The translations under genes were made by a program, and so were the position numbers. DNA of 64,000 nucleotides, taken from Allobosea sp. 67-29 (GTDB taxonomy: Bacteria; Pseudomonadota; Alphaproteobacteria; Rhizobiales; Beijerinckiaceae). Location: positions 311,582 to 375,581 of the forward strand of contig NZ_MKSQ01000014.1 of the NCBI RefSeq assembly GCF_001898115.1. Direction: 5' to 3'. Shown one piece after another: positions 49,719 through 58,578 of this stretch (position 1 is the stretch's first letter; every line of letters begins with the position of its first letter). The notes under the pieces were generated by a model, which was given only the letters and a program-made list of their open reading frames with translations, was not told the DNA's origin and ran no database searches.

Positions 49719-51461
49719 ATGTCAGAGAAATCGACGCGACGTGATGTTCTGAAATGGACGGGCGCGGGTGCCGCCGCGCTTGCAGCCAGCGGCCTGCCCG
49801 AGCCCGCGCTGGCGAATCCGCCTCATTTCAAGCTCTATCTGATGATCTTCAACAACCTGCAGTCGCGCATGATCTGGACCGATCTGATTGGCAAGCAGTT
49901 CGCGCGGCTCGGAATCGACGTGAACTCGAGCTATCAGCCGCCCTCCGTCGTCATCGCCCGGCGTGCCAATGACAGCGGCAAGACGCATGTCGAGGGCGGG
50001 TTCGACATGTATTCGGAGCGGATCTACTATAATGGTCTGGCTCCGAGCCCCGAGGCCCTCTTCCACAGCAAGAACGTTCCGCCGAACGGGCAGAACTACT
50101 ACCGTATTGCCGACAAGCAGATCGACACGGCGATCGAGAACTATTCGCACGCGATCACGGAGCAGGATCGCAAGACGGCGATGACGGCCTTCGTGAAGCG
50201 CTGGTATGAGATCGAGCCGCTGCACATCGTCTTCTATCCGGAGGAGGTGATCATCACCAATCCGAAGCTGAAGGGGATGGAGTCGACGACCTACAACCCG
50301 GTGTTCTATCCGCGGCCGGAAGACTGGACGATCGAGGGCGCGACCGGTGACGTCACCGCGACCTTCGCCTCATGGCAGCCGCCGAGCCAGCTTATCCCGA
50401 TGTATGGCAGCGGCTACAATGAATCCAACATCTTCGGCCCGGTGTACAACGCGCTTCTGGAATATGACAGCTGGGCCAACAAGAAGCTCGCTCCGGCGCT
50501 GGCTGAGTCGGTCAAGGGCTCTCCGGATGGCAAGAACTGGGTGATCAGCCTGCGCAAGGGCGTGAAATGGCATTCCGGCGAGGAATTCACCGCCGAGGAC
50601 GTCAAGTTCACCTGGGACACCATCATCGACAAGACCTATGCCAGCCTGTTCCAGGCGACGCTGTCGACGGTGATGGGCTCGCGCGATGCCTACAAGATTA
50701 CGGGCACGCACGAAATCACGGTGACGCTGCCGCAGCCGAACATGCTGTTCCACGACTTTCTGCTGCCGGTCATCGCGATCATGCCGAAGCACGCCTACAA
50801 GGACATCAAGCCGGAGGAACTGCGCGGCCATGTCATCTCGACCTGGCTCGGCACCTTCCCCGTCAAGACCTCCGACGGCAAGGTCTTCGAGGCCAAGGGG
50901 GGCGTCGGAACCGGACCGTGGATCCCGCAGGGCTTCGATCCCTCGCGCAAGGCCTACAAGTACAGCAAGAACGAAAACTACTGGAAAAAGACCGACGGCA
51001 ACGTCAAGACCTTCTACATCGTCAATATAGAAGGCGCCGATCCGTTGCTCAGCGCCATCAAGTCGGGCGCCATCGACGCGCATGACCCGATGTACGATGT
51101 CGGCGGCCTGCTCAGCACGGTCGATCCCTCATGGGGCAAGGTCAACCGCTTCGACTCGTTCAAGTGGATGCAGACCTGCCTCAACATGAAACATCCCGTC
51201 TTCGGTACCGGTGTCGAGACGCCCTTGGGCAAGAAGGACCCCAGCAGAGCCGCGGAAGCGGCGATGTATGTCCGCAAGGCGATGAGCCACATGATCCCGC
51301 GAGAGCAGATCATCAAGAATGTCGTCGCCGGCTTCGGTAAGCCCGGCACGGTACCGATGCCCTATACTTCGGAATACTACGACCACGACCTGTTGAAGCC
51401 GATCACTTACGACTTTAAATTGGCCAAGCAGTACATGGAAAAGGCCGGCTACACCTACTGA
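49719..51461 (+). CDS. Oligopeptide-type ABC substrate-binding protein (SBP_bac_5), Tat signal
   Basis: STRRDVLKWTGAGAAALAASGLPEPALA twin-Arg signal; SBP_bac_5 pattern (LAESVKGSPDGKNWVISLRKGVKWHSGEEFTAEDVKFTWD). Confidence 0.92.
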   Translation: MSEKSTRRDVLKWTGAGAAALAASGLPEPALANPPHFKLYLMIFNNLQSRMIWTDLIGKQFARLGIDVNSSYQPPSVVIARRANDSGKTHVEGGFDMYSERIYYNGLAPSPEALFHSKNVPPNGQNYYRIADKQIDTAIENYSHAITEQDRKTAMTAFVKRWYEIEPLHIVFYPEEVIITNPKLKGMESTTYNPVFYPRPEDWTIEGATGDVTATFASWQPPSQLIPMYGSGYNESNIFGPVYNALLEYDSWANKKLAPALAESVKGSPDGKNWVISLRKGVKWHSGEEFTAEDVKFTWDTIIDKTYASLFQATLSTVMGSRDAYKITGTHEITVTLPQPNMLFHDFLLPVIAIMPKHAYKDIKPEELRGHVISTWLGTFPVKTSDGKVFEAKGGVGTGPWIPQGFDPSRKAYKYSKNENYWKKTDGNVKTFYIVNIEGADPLLSAIKSGAIDAHDPMYDVGGLLSTVDPSWGKVNRFDSFKWMQTCLNMKHPVFGTGVETPLGKKDPSRAAEAAMYVRKAMSHMIPREQIIKNVVAGFGKPGTVPMPYTSEYYDHDLLKPITYDFKLAKQYMEKAGYTY

Positions 51462-51482
51462 CGCCGTAAGCCTCGTGATGGC

Positions 51483-51507
51483 GGGCCGGGCGATGTTCGT
51501 CCGGCCC
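51483..51507. promoter_or_regulatory. Intercistronic hairpin, 7-bp G/C stem (gggccgg...ccggccc)
   Basis: Inverted repeat between SBP stop (51461) and opine-dehydrogenase-like start (51539). Confidence 0.6.
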
Positions 51508-51538
51508 AATCAGACCACCAAAACACCCAAGGATCAGG

Positions 51539-52630
51539 ATGATGCGTGTCGCTGTGCTCGGTGCGGGCTCGATTGCCTATGGCAATGCCGCCCTTCTTTC
51601 CTCCCTCGGCCATGAGCCGGTGTTGTGGTCCCCATCTGGCAAGAGCGGGCAGAGCATCGCCGGGGGCGCGTCGCTGACGGCCACCGGCAGCCTGGCGGGT
51701 AGCTTTAAGGTCAAAATGGCGGCAAGCGCCGCTGAAGCGATCTCTGGCGCCGGCGCCGTGCTCTTCGCGCTACCAGCTAACGGGCACCGCAAGGCGATGG
51801 ACGCGGCTGCCCCCTATCTGACCGCGGGGCAGGTCGTCATCATCAGCTCGCACACCTCCTTCAGCGGCCTCTATATCGCCCGCAAAATCGCGGAGCGGGG
51901 GCTTGATGTGCCAGTCGTCGTCTGGGGCACTACCGTCACCGCGGGACGCAAGACCGGTGACGCTAGCGTGAACGTCTCGACCATCCGCTCGAAGGTCGAC
52001 GTCGCGACCATTCCTGTCTCGGCTTCCGAGCGCGGGCTCAAGGTCTGTCAGGAACTGTTTGGCGACCGCTTCGTACAGCGCGACGACGCGTTAGCGATCT
52101 CGCTGTCCAACCTGAATCCACAGAACCATCTCGGCATCGCCTTGTGCAACTTCACCCGGATGGAACACGGCGAGACCTGGGGGCAGAACGAAAACAATAC
52201 CGATTCGGTCGGCCGCCTGCTCGAAGCGCTCGACGCCGAGCGCCTCGCGATCGCGGAAGCGGCCGGCTACAAGGTGCGCACCATCCGCGAGCATTATAAC
52301 CTCTCGTTCCATGTCGAGCCGGGCCCGGTCGGCGAGATGGCGCGCCAGCTCGCCGCGCGCGGCAATGGTGGCAACGGACCGAGCACGATCGACACGCGCT
52401 ATGTGCTGGAAGATGCCCCCTTCGGCCTGCATCCGACCGTGCTTCTCGGGAAGATGGCTGGTCGTCCGGCGAGGCTGCATCAGGCTGGCGTCGATATCTT
52501 CTCAGCGCTCTATGGCCGCGACTTCGCTGCGGAAAACGACCTCATCGGCGATATCGGCCTGGAGGCGATGTCGCTCGCTGAGCTGAAGTCCCTCGTTCGC
52601 GACGGTTGGGCCGGCAAGCGCGCGGCCTGA
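51539..52630 (+). CDS. NAD/NADP octopine/nopaline dehydrogenase family protein
   Basis: MRVAVLGAGSIAYGNAALLSSLGHEPVLWSPSG Rossmann start; C-terminal HYNLSFHVEPGPVGEMARQLAARGNGGNGPSTIDTRYVLEDAPFGLHPTVLLGKMAG. Confidence 0.85.
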   Translation: MMRVAVLGAGSIAYGNAALLSSLGHEPVLWSPSGKSGQSIAGGASLTATGSLAGSFKVKMAASAAEAISGAGAVLFALPANGHRKAMDAAAPYLTAGQVVIISSHTSFSGLYIARKIAERGLDVPVVVWGTTVTAGRKTGDASVNVSTIRSKVDVATIPVSASERGLKVCQELFGDRFVQRDDALAISLSNLNPQNHLGIALCNFTRMEHGETWGQNENNTDSVGRLLEALDAERLAIAEAAGYKVRTIREHYNLSFHVEPGPVGEMARQLAARGNGGNGPSTIDTRYVLEDAPFGLHPTVLLGKMAGRPARLHQAGVDIFSALYGRDFAAENDLIGDIGLEAMSLAELKSLVRDGWAGKRAA

Positions 52631-52668
52631 GTTTTCACGGGTTTAGCTCCTTCTAGCGGATACAGATC

Positions 52669-53769
52669 ATGACCAAGATCATCGTTGTCGGCGCAGGCGT
52701 CATCGGGACGTCGGTCGCCTATCGGCTGGCGCGCGCCGGCGCCAAAGTCACCGTCCTCGAGGCGACGCGCGTCGGGGGGGGGACTTCCGGCATCTCCTTC
52801 GCCTGGACGAACGCGAACAACAAGACGCCGCGGGCCTATTTCGACCTCAACGTCGCCGGCATGCGTGCGCATGCGGCGCTCAAGGACGAGTTTGGCGCGA
52901 CCCCGTGGTGGCATGGCGGCGGGCGCATCGAATGGCGCGATCAGCCGGAATGGGCGGGGCAAAAGGCGAAGGTCGAGCGGCTGAAGAGCTGGGATTATGC
53001 GGCCGACTGGATCGACCGCAAGCAGTTGCTGGAGCTCGAGCCCGATATCGCGCCGGAAGCGATCGGCGATGCGCCGATCGCCTGGTATCCGAACGACGGC
53101 TGGCTCGACCCGGTCGTCTATGCCCATGCGATGATGAGCGCCGCCCAGCGACTCGGGGCGACGCTGCGTACGCAGACCAGGATTGCCGGCCTGATCGTGG
53201 AGGGCGGCAAGGCCAAGGGTGTGCGCAGCGAGCGCGGCGAAACCTTCCATGCCGATTTCGTGATCAACTGCACGGGCCGCTGGTCCAACGAGACGGTGGG
53301 ATCAGCGGCGCCGAACGTGCCACTGGCTCCCACGGTCGGTTTCCTTGTCTTCACTCCGCCTGTTCCAGCCGGCATTCAACGTGTCGTCGCCAGTCCGATA
53401 TGCGACTTCCGCCCCGACGGCGCGGGCAGGCTGATGCTGCACTGGGGCTCTGCCGACGCTACGGTCACGCCGGAAATCGGAGTAAACCCCGGCATGGAGC
53501 AGGCAGCCGACTTGGTTGAGCGGCTCACCCGCATCCTGCCCGGGATCGCGCCGGTGAAACCTGAGGCGGCCCGCGTGACGATTCGTCCGATTCCGAAGGA
53601 CGGCCTCTCCGCCATCGGTCCGGTGCCTGGCTTGGAGAACTACTACCTGATGGTCACGCATAGTGGCGCGACGCTGTCTCCGGCACTCGGAGTGATGGCT
53701 GCGGACGAAATCATCAATGGTCGGCAGCGGCCAGAACTGGCCGATTTCCGGCCAAGTCGCTTCTTCTAG
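52669..53769 (+). CDS. FAD-dependent oxidoreductase (DAO family), copy 2
   Basis: Strong similarity along its length to the 48559-49671 product (VTVLEATRVGGGTSGISFAWTNANNKTPRAYFDLNVAGMRAHAALKDEFGATPW). Confidence 0.9.
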   Translation: MTKIIVVGAGVIGTSVAYRLARAGAKVTVLEATRVGGGTSGISFAWTNANNKTPRAYFDLNVAGMRAHAALKDEFGATPWWHGGGRIEWRDQPEWAGQKAKVERLKSWDYAADWIDRKQLLELEPDIAPEAIGDAPIAWYPNDGWLDPVVYAHAMMSAAQRLGATLRTQTRIAGLIVEGGKAKGVRSERGETFHADFVINCTGRWSNETVGSAAPNVPLAPTVGFLVFTPPVPAGIQRVVASPICDFRPDGAGRLMLHWGSADATVTPEIGVNPGMEQAADLVERLTRILPGIAPVKPEAARVTIRPIPKDGLSAIGPVPGLENYYLMVTHSGATLSPALGVMAADEIINGRQRPELADFRPSRFF

Positions 53770-54017
53770 CGGAATTGCTGCCTTATTCGCTTGAGCTGTT
53801 TGGCCATACGGCCGCGTCACCTTGGCGGCCGTATCATTGCTCCTCACGCCCCGTTCGTGCGTACCAGAACGCTTCGCTGGCGGCGGCTACGCATGCGCGC
53901 GGGCCCGAGGGGCTGAATTCACAACAAGCTCCGGCGCCGAGGTAAAGGCAGTGCGCTTGCACGTTACTCAGAGTCCGCCATGAGGCTGGTATATTCCTGT
54001 CGGGTGAAGCGGGAGAC

Positions 54018-54650
54018 TTAGCCAGGCCGCCCTCCAGGTCCCGGCCTGCGGTCGCGCGAATCGATAGGGTTCCGCTCGACCAAGGCCAAGGCGGTCTCGA
54101 CGATGCCCTCGAGCAGAGCTCTGTCCGGCTTGACCCTTGCCAACACGCGAACACCCATCAGCACGCCGAGGAGATGCCGGGCCAGATCCTCGGCCGGCCA
54201 GGCTAAGGTGATGGTGCCCTTTTCTTGCCCCTTGCTGACGCAGGACAGGAAGAAGTCCTCAAGCCGTTGGAGCACGGCCGCGACAGCCGCCCGGAAGCCG
54301 GGATCCTCCGGCGCCACGTCCAGCGCGGCATTCACGAGCATACAGCCCTTGCACTCCTCGTCCTGGATTGAGCGGGCCAGGATGTCACGGAAGAAAGCTT
54401 CGATCGCGGCTCGTGGCTCCATGGCCTCGCAGCGCCGGATTCGCTCGCCGATACTGCCCTCGACATAATGATCGAGCGCGCGGCGGTAGATGGATTGTTT
54501 GTCGCCGAAGGCGTTGTAGAGGCTCGCACCCGTCAAGCCAGTACTCTTGACCAAGTCGCGGATCGACGTCGCCTCGTAGCCGCGCTTCCAGAAGGACTGG
54601 ACGGCGGCGTCAAGCACGGCCTGTTCGTCGAACTCCCTAGGACGGCCCAT
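54018..54650 (-). CDS. TetR family transcriptional regulator
   Basis: MGRPREFDEQAVLDAAVQSFWKRGYEATSIRDLVKSTGLTGASLYNAFGDKQSIYRRAL. Confidence 0.93.
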   Translation of the reverse strand: MGRPREFDEQAVLDAAVQSFWKRGYEATSIRDLVKSTGLTGASLYNAFGDKQSIYRRALDHYVEGSIGERIRRCEAMEPRAAIEAFFRDILARSIQDEECKGCMLVNAALDVAPEDPGFRAAVAAVLQRLEDFFLSCVSKGQEKGTITLAWPAEDLARHLLGVLMGVRVLARVKPDRALLEGIVETALALVERNPIDSRDRRPGPGGRPG

Positions 54651-54707
54651 AACGCTCCCTGCCGATCGGTCCGATCACCATACTGCCACGGGCGATCACG
54701 CCTTGCA

Positions 54708-54729
54708 TTTTAGAACGGTCGTACTAAAA
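54708..54729. promoter_or_regulatory. Candidate TetR operator TTTTAGaACGgtCGTaCTAAAA
   Basis: 22-bp near-perfect palindrome in the divergent tetR/peroxiredoxin intergenic region. Confidence 0.75.
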
Positions 54730-54784
54730 ACGAAACCCGCGCTGCGAGGTGGACGATGCCAGCGGCGGGAAAGGTCTGGCAGCG

Positions 54785-55435
54785 ATGGCTCTCAAACAGC
54801 AACTGGAGGCCTTCAGGGCCGAGTTTGCGCGAACCGCACCCGAAGGGCGTGTCGCCTTGTATGAAGCCAAGATCGAGGAGCTGCGGGCCTCCTTCGCCGA
54901 AGACAAGGCGATCGGCGTGGGTGACAGAGCGCCCGGATTTGCGCTTCCCGGGATCGCTGGGCGCCAGGTCGTCCTCGAAGATCTTCTTCGCCAGGGACCG
55001 GTCGTGCTCACCTTCTATCGCGGCGGCTGGTGCCCTTACTGCAACTTCCAGCTGCGCGCCTATCAGGCGGCGCTGCCCCAGATGGTGGCTCTTGGAGCCA
55101 GGCTCGTCGCCGTGTCGCCACAGCTTCCCGACAATTCACTTGGCACTGCGGAGAAAAACGCGCTCACCTTCGACGTGCTGAGCGACGTCGGAAACGTCGT
55201 CGCGAGGCGTTACGGACTGGTCTATGCGCTGCCGCACGAACTGCGCGAAGCCCTGCGGTCGAACGACAAGGCCTTGTCGCGGATCAATGGCGATGAAAGC
55301 TGGGAACTCCCGGTTCCGGCGACCTATGTCATCGGCGAGGACGGGCGGGTCATGCTTGCCTCGCTCCACATCGATTACAGGACGCGTCTCGACCCCGAGG
55401 CCATTCTTGCGGCGCTGCGGACGGCGCGGTCTTGA
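54785..55435 (+). CDS. AhpC/TSA peroxiredoxin-like protein
   Basis: APGFALPGIAGRQVVLEDLLRQGPVVLTFYRGGWCPYCNFQLRAYQAALPQ (CPYC site). Confidence 0.9.
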   Translation: MALKQQLEAFRAEFARTAPEGRVALYEAKIEELRASFAEDKAIGVGDRAPGFALPGIAGRQVVLEDLLRQGPVVLTFYRGGWCPYCNFQLRAYQAALPQMVALGARLVAVSPQLPDNSLGTAEKNALTFDVLSDVGNVVARRYGLVYALPHELREALRSNDKALSRINGDESWELPVPATYVIGEDGRVMLASLHIDYRTRLDPEAILAALRTARS

Positions 55436-55438
55436 TCC

Positions 55439-56410
55439 ATGGCCGGCTTGCGGACGATGACGGCAGCACCCGCGAACGAGACCGCCGTGCCACGCCCTCG
55501 CGTTCGCGTTCGCGCCGCAGGCATCGCCTGGGCGGCGCTCACGGTGTCGATCTTTTCCGGCTGGTTCGTCATCACCCGCTTCAGCGTGACGCGAGAGCTG
55601 CGCATCTGGGATATCACGGCGCTGCGCTTCGGGATCGGTGCTCTGCTTCTGGCACCGGTGCTTTTCAGGAATCGCGCCCGCCTGTCTCGCGCAGCCTGGG
55701 GCATGGGCTTGGTCTTCGCGTTGCTGTGGGGCATGCCCTTCGTGCTGCTCGTCGCGCTCGGCCTCAGCCTCACCTCGGCGGGGCAGGCCGCCTCGATTGC
55801 ACCGACCCTGATGCCGCTATTCGCCGGGCTGTTCGCCTGGGCCTTCCTGGGTGAGCGCCAGGGTTGGCAGCGCTGGAGCGGATATGCCGCCATCCTCGCT
55901 GGATTGTCCCTGCTTCTGCTGGCAGGCGCGGCGGTGAGTGGTCCGCCAAGTGTAGCCGGCGTCGGCGCACTAGCTGCAGCAGCGGCCATGTGGGCAGTCT
56001 ACACGCTTCTCTTCCGGCGCAGCGGCCTCGCACCGATCGAGTCGGCGGCGCTGATCTGCTTCTGGTCGGCGGTGCTCTTCCTGCCGGTGTACGGGCTGGG
56101 CGGCCTCAGCCGCCTTGGCCATGCCGGGGCGGGCGAGATTGCGCTGCAGGCGGTCTACCAGGGCGTGCTGATGAGCGGGGTCGCCATCTTCACCTTCAAC
56201 CGCGCCGTCTCGCTGCTCGGATCCTCCGCCGCCACTGCAATCATCGCGCTCATCCCCGCCATCGCTTCGCTGCTCGCCATTCCGATTCTCGGCGAGCACC
56301 CGTCGCCGACTGAGGGCGTGGCGGTCGCCATCATCGTCGCCGGGGTCTTGCTCGCCGCCCGGCGTCGAGTTCCGTCCGAACCGCCTGATCAGAGAAGGAA
56401 AGTCCGATGA
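55439..56410 (+). CDS. EamA/DMT family transporter
   Basis: Ten-TM hydrophobic profile; FGIGALLLAPVLFR; GEHPSPTEGVAVAIIVAGVLLA. Confidence 0.88.
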   Translation: MAGLRTMTAAPANETAVPRPRVRVRAAGIAWAALTVSIFSGWFVITRFSVTRELRIWDITALRFGIGALLLAPVLFRNRARLSRAAWGMGLVFALLWGMPFVLLVALGLSLTSAGQAASIAPTLMPLFAGLFAWAFLGERQGWQRWSGYAAILAGLSLLLLAGAAVSGPPSVAGVGALAAAAAMWAVYTLLFRRSGLAPIESAALICFWSAVLFLPVYGLGGLSRLGHAGAGEIALQAVYQGVLMSGVAIFTFNRAVSLLGSSAATAIIALIPAIASLLAIPILGEHPSPTEGVAVAIIVAGVLLAARRRVPSEPPDQRRKVR

Positions 56411-57111
56411 TCCGCTTTTATTTCCACCCGACGCCCAATCCGGCCAAAGTTGCGCTTCTGCTGGAGGAGGCGGGCCTGCCCTATGAGACGATCCCCGTCG
56501 ATACGAGCAAAGGCGAGCAGCATCTGCCCGGCTTCCGCGCGGTCAACCCGAACGGCAAGGTGCCGGCCATCGTCGACACGGAAGGACCGGGCGGCCGGGA
56601 GGCGCGCGTCTTCGATTCCACCGCGATCCTGCTTTATCTTGCCGAGAAGACGGGACGGTTTCTTGGCGCTGCCGAGGATCGGCCTGAACTGCTGTCCTGG
56701 CTTCTGTTCATCGCCTCAGGACTTGGCCCATTTTCGGGGCAGGCGGTGCATTTCCAGTTCGCGGCGCCGGAAGGGCTCGATTATGCCGTGAACCGGTATC
56801 GCCGTGAGGCGGAGCGTCACTATCAGGTGCTGGACGAGCATCTGGCCGGGCGCAACTACATCGTCGGCGAGACCTATACCATCGCCGACATGTCGGCCTG
56901 GGGTTGGCTCGATCGCGCTTCGCGGGTCCGCAAGGGAGCCGAGGATCCGCTCGCGCCATACCCCAACCTCAAGCGCCTGTTCGATGCCGTCGATGCGCGG
57001 CCGGCGGTCGCGCGGGCTCGCGCTGTAGGTCAGGATCATGCCTTCAAGCAGGTCCGTGACGAAGAAGCGAAGCGCGCGCTCTTCCCCTCGAACTATCCGC
57101 CAGCGGCCTGA
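56407..57111 (+). CDS. Glutathione S-transferase
   Basis: MIRFYFHPTPNPAKVALLLEEAGLPYETIPVDTSKGEQHLPGFRAVNPNGKVPAI; YTIADMSAWGW. Confidence 0.93.
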   Translation: MIRFYFHPTPNPAKVALLLEEAGLPYETIPVDTSKGEQHLPGFRAVNPNGKVPAIVDTEGPGGREARVFDSTAILLYLAEKTGRFLGAAEDRPELLSWLLFIASGLGPFSGQAVHFQFAAPEGLDYAVNRYRREAERHYQVLDEHLAGRNYIVGETYTIADMSAWGWLDRASRVRKGAEDPLAPYPNLKRLFDAVDARPAVARARAVGQDHAFKQVRDEEAKRALFPSNYPPAA

Positions 57112-57133
57112 GCCAAAGCCTGGAGATCATCAC

Positions 57134-58003
57134 ATGAGCGACACCGACTACATTCCGCCGAAGGTCTGGACCTGGGACAAGGCCAGCGGCGGGCGCTTCG
57201 CCAATATCAACCGGCCGATCGCCGGCCCGACCCATGAGAAGGAGTTGCCCGTCGGCAAGCATCCCCTCCAACTCTATTCGCTGGGAACCCCGAACGGCAT
57301 CAAGGTCACGGTGATGCTGGAGGAATTGCTGGCTGCCGGCCACAAAGGCGCCGAATATGATGCCTGGCTGATCCGGATCAGCGAAGGCGACCAGTTCGGT
57401 TCCGGCTTCGTCGAAGTCAATCCGAATTCGAAAATCCCGGCGCTGTTGGACCGAAGCGGACCGATGCCGATCCGCATCTTCGAATCCGGCGCGATCCTGG
57501 TGCATCTCGCCGAGAAGTTTGATGCGTTCCTGCCCCAGGAGCAGCCGGCACGCGCGGAAACCCTGTCCTGGCTGTTCTGGCAGATGGGCTCGGCGCCGTT
57601 CCTGGGCGGTGGCTTCGGCCACTTTTATGCTTACGCGCCGACGAAGCTCGAATACCCGATCAACCGCTACGCCATGGAGGTGAAGCGCCAGCTCGACGTG
57701 CTCGACCGGCGCCTCGCCGACAATGAATTCATCGCCGGCGATGTCTACACCATCGCCGACATGGCGATCTGGCCTTGGTACGGCGGGCTGGTCATGGGCT
57801 GGCAATATGGCGCCGCTGAGTTCCTCGCGGTTCAAGACTACAAGAACGTCGTCCGTTGGGCCGAGCAGCTCTTCTCTCGGCCAGCGGTGAAGCGCGGCCG
57901 CATGGTCAACCGGGTGGTTGGCGATCCGTCCGAGCAGCTCCACGAGCGGCATGACGCCGGCGATTTCGAGACCCGGACCCAGGACAAGCTGGCCAACGCA
58001 TAG
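57134..58003 (+). CDS. yghU: Glutathione-dependent disulfide-bond oxidoreductase, YghU-like GST
   Basis: DYIPPKVWTWDKASGGRFANINRPIAGPTHEKELPVGKHPLQLYSLGTPNGIKVTVMLEELL. Confidence 0.93.
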   Translation: MSDTDYIPPKVWTWDKASGGRFANINRPIAGPTHEKELPVGKHPLQLYSLGTPNGIKVTVMLEELLAAGHKGAEYDAWLIRISEGDQFGSGFVEVNPNSKIPALLDRSGPMPIRIFESGAILVHLAEKFDAFLPQEQPARAETLSWLFWQMGSAPFLGGGFGHFYAYAPTKLEYPINRYAMEVKRQLDVLDRRLADNEFIAGDVYTIADMAIWPWYGGLVMGWQYGAAEFLAVQDYKNVVRWAEQLFSRPAVKRGRMVNRVVGDPSEQLHERHDAGDFETRTQDKLANA

Positions 58004-58009
58004 CGCGCA

Positions 58010-58410
58010 TCGGCATGCCTTCGGATGGCTGCCCCTCGCGGACGAGGTTGCACCCAATCTCGCCGCGTTGACTGCGTCGGCAATACTCCTCGTTTGCCGA
58101 CCTCGCGGCGCGTGCCCTGTCCGCCCGGCACGAGCATGCCATCCATTTGCGGCGCCGTAGCAAAACTGTAATGAACGCCGGCCGGCAACCCTTGGGATGA
58201 GCGAATGCTGGAGCCGTTCTCAGAGATCGCGAAGAGCCCATAATCCGCCAGGCGCCCTAGCATCTGCACAGGGCCGAAGACGTCCAGCGTCTCGAATTGC
58301 TCGAATAAGACGAGACCGATTTTGCGAGGCTTGGCAGAATCCTCTGGTGTTACACTCGGCTCGGACATATCAGCTTCTTCCCCTGTTGCCCCGTCGAAGG
58401 CGTGCGGCAT
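58010..58410 (-). pseudogene. DJ-1/PfpI family protein remnant (N-terminal part)
   Basis: KPRKIGLVLFEQFETLDVFGPVQMLGRLADYGLFAISENGSSIRSSQGLPAGVHYSFATAPQMDGMLVPGGQGTRREV, then homology lost; runs into 3' end of yghU. Confidence 0.75.
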
Positions 58411-58578
58411 GCCACGCTCAAATTATGGGTAATACCAGCGGCCGTCACCGCTGACTCGCTTGGGATTTCCAACTGCTCCTGGTTGGTGAATGTCTGAAAG
58501 CTTTGGGACGTTCAGCGACACAAGTGCAAGTTTCCGGTAGGCTTCGGTCCGGCGCTAAGTGGGCCGAAAGCACAGGAG

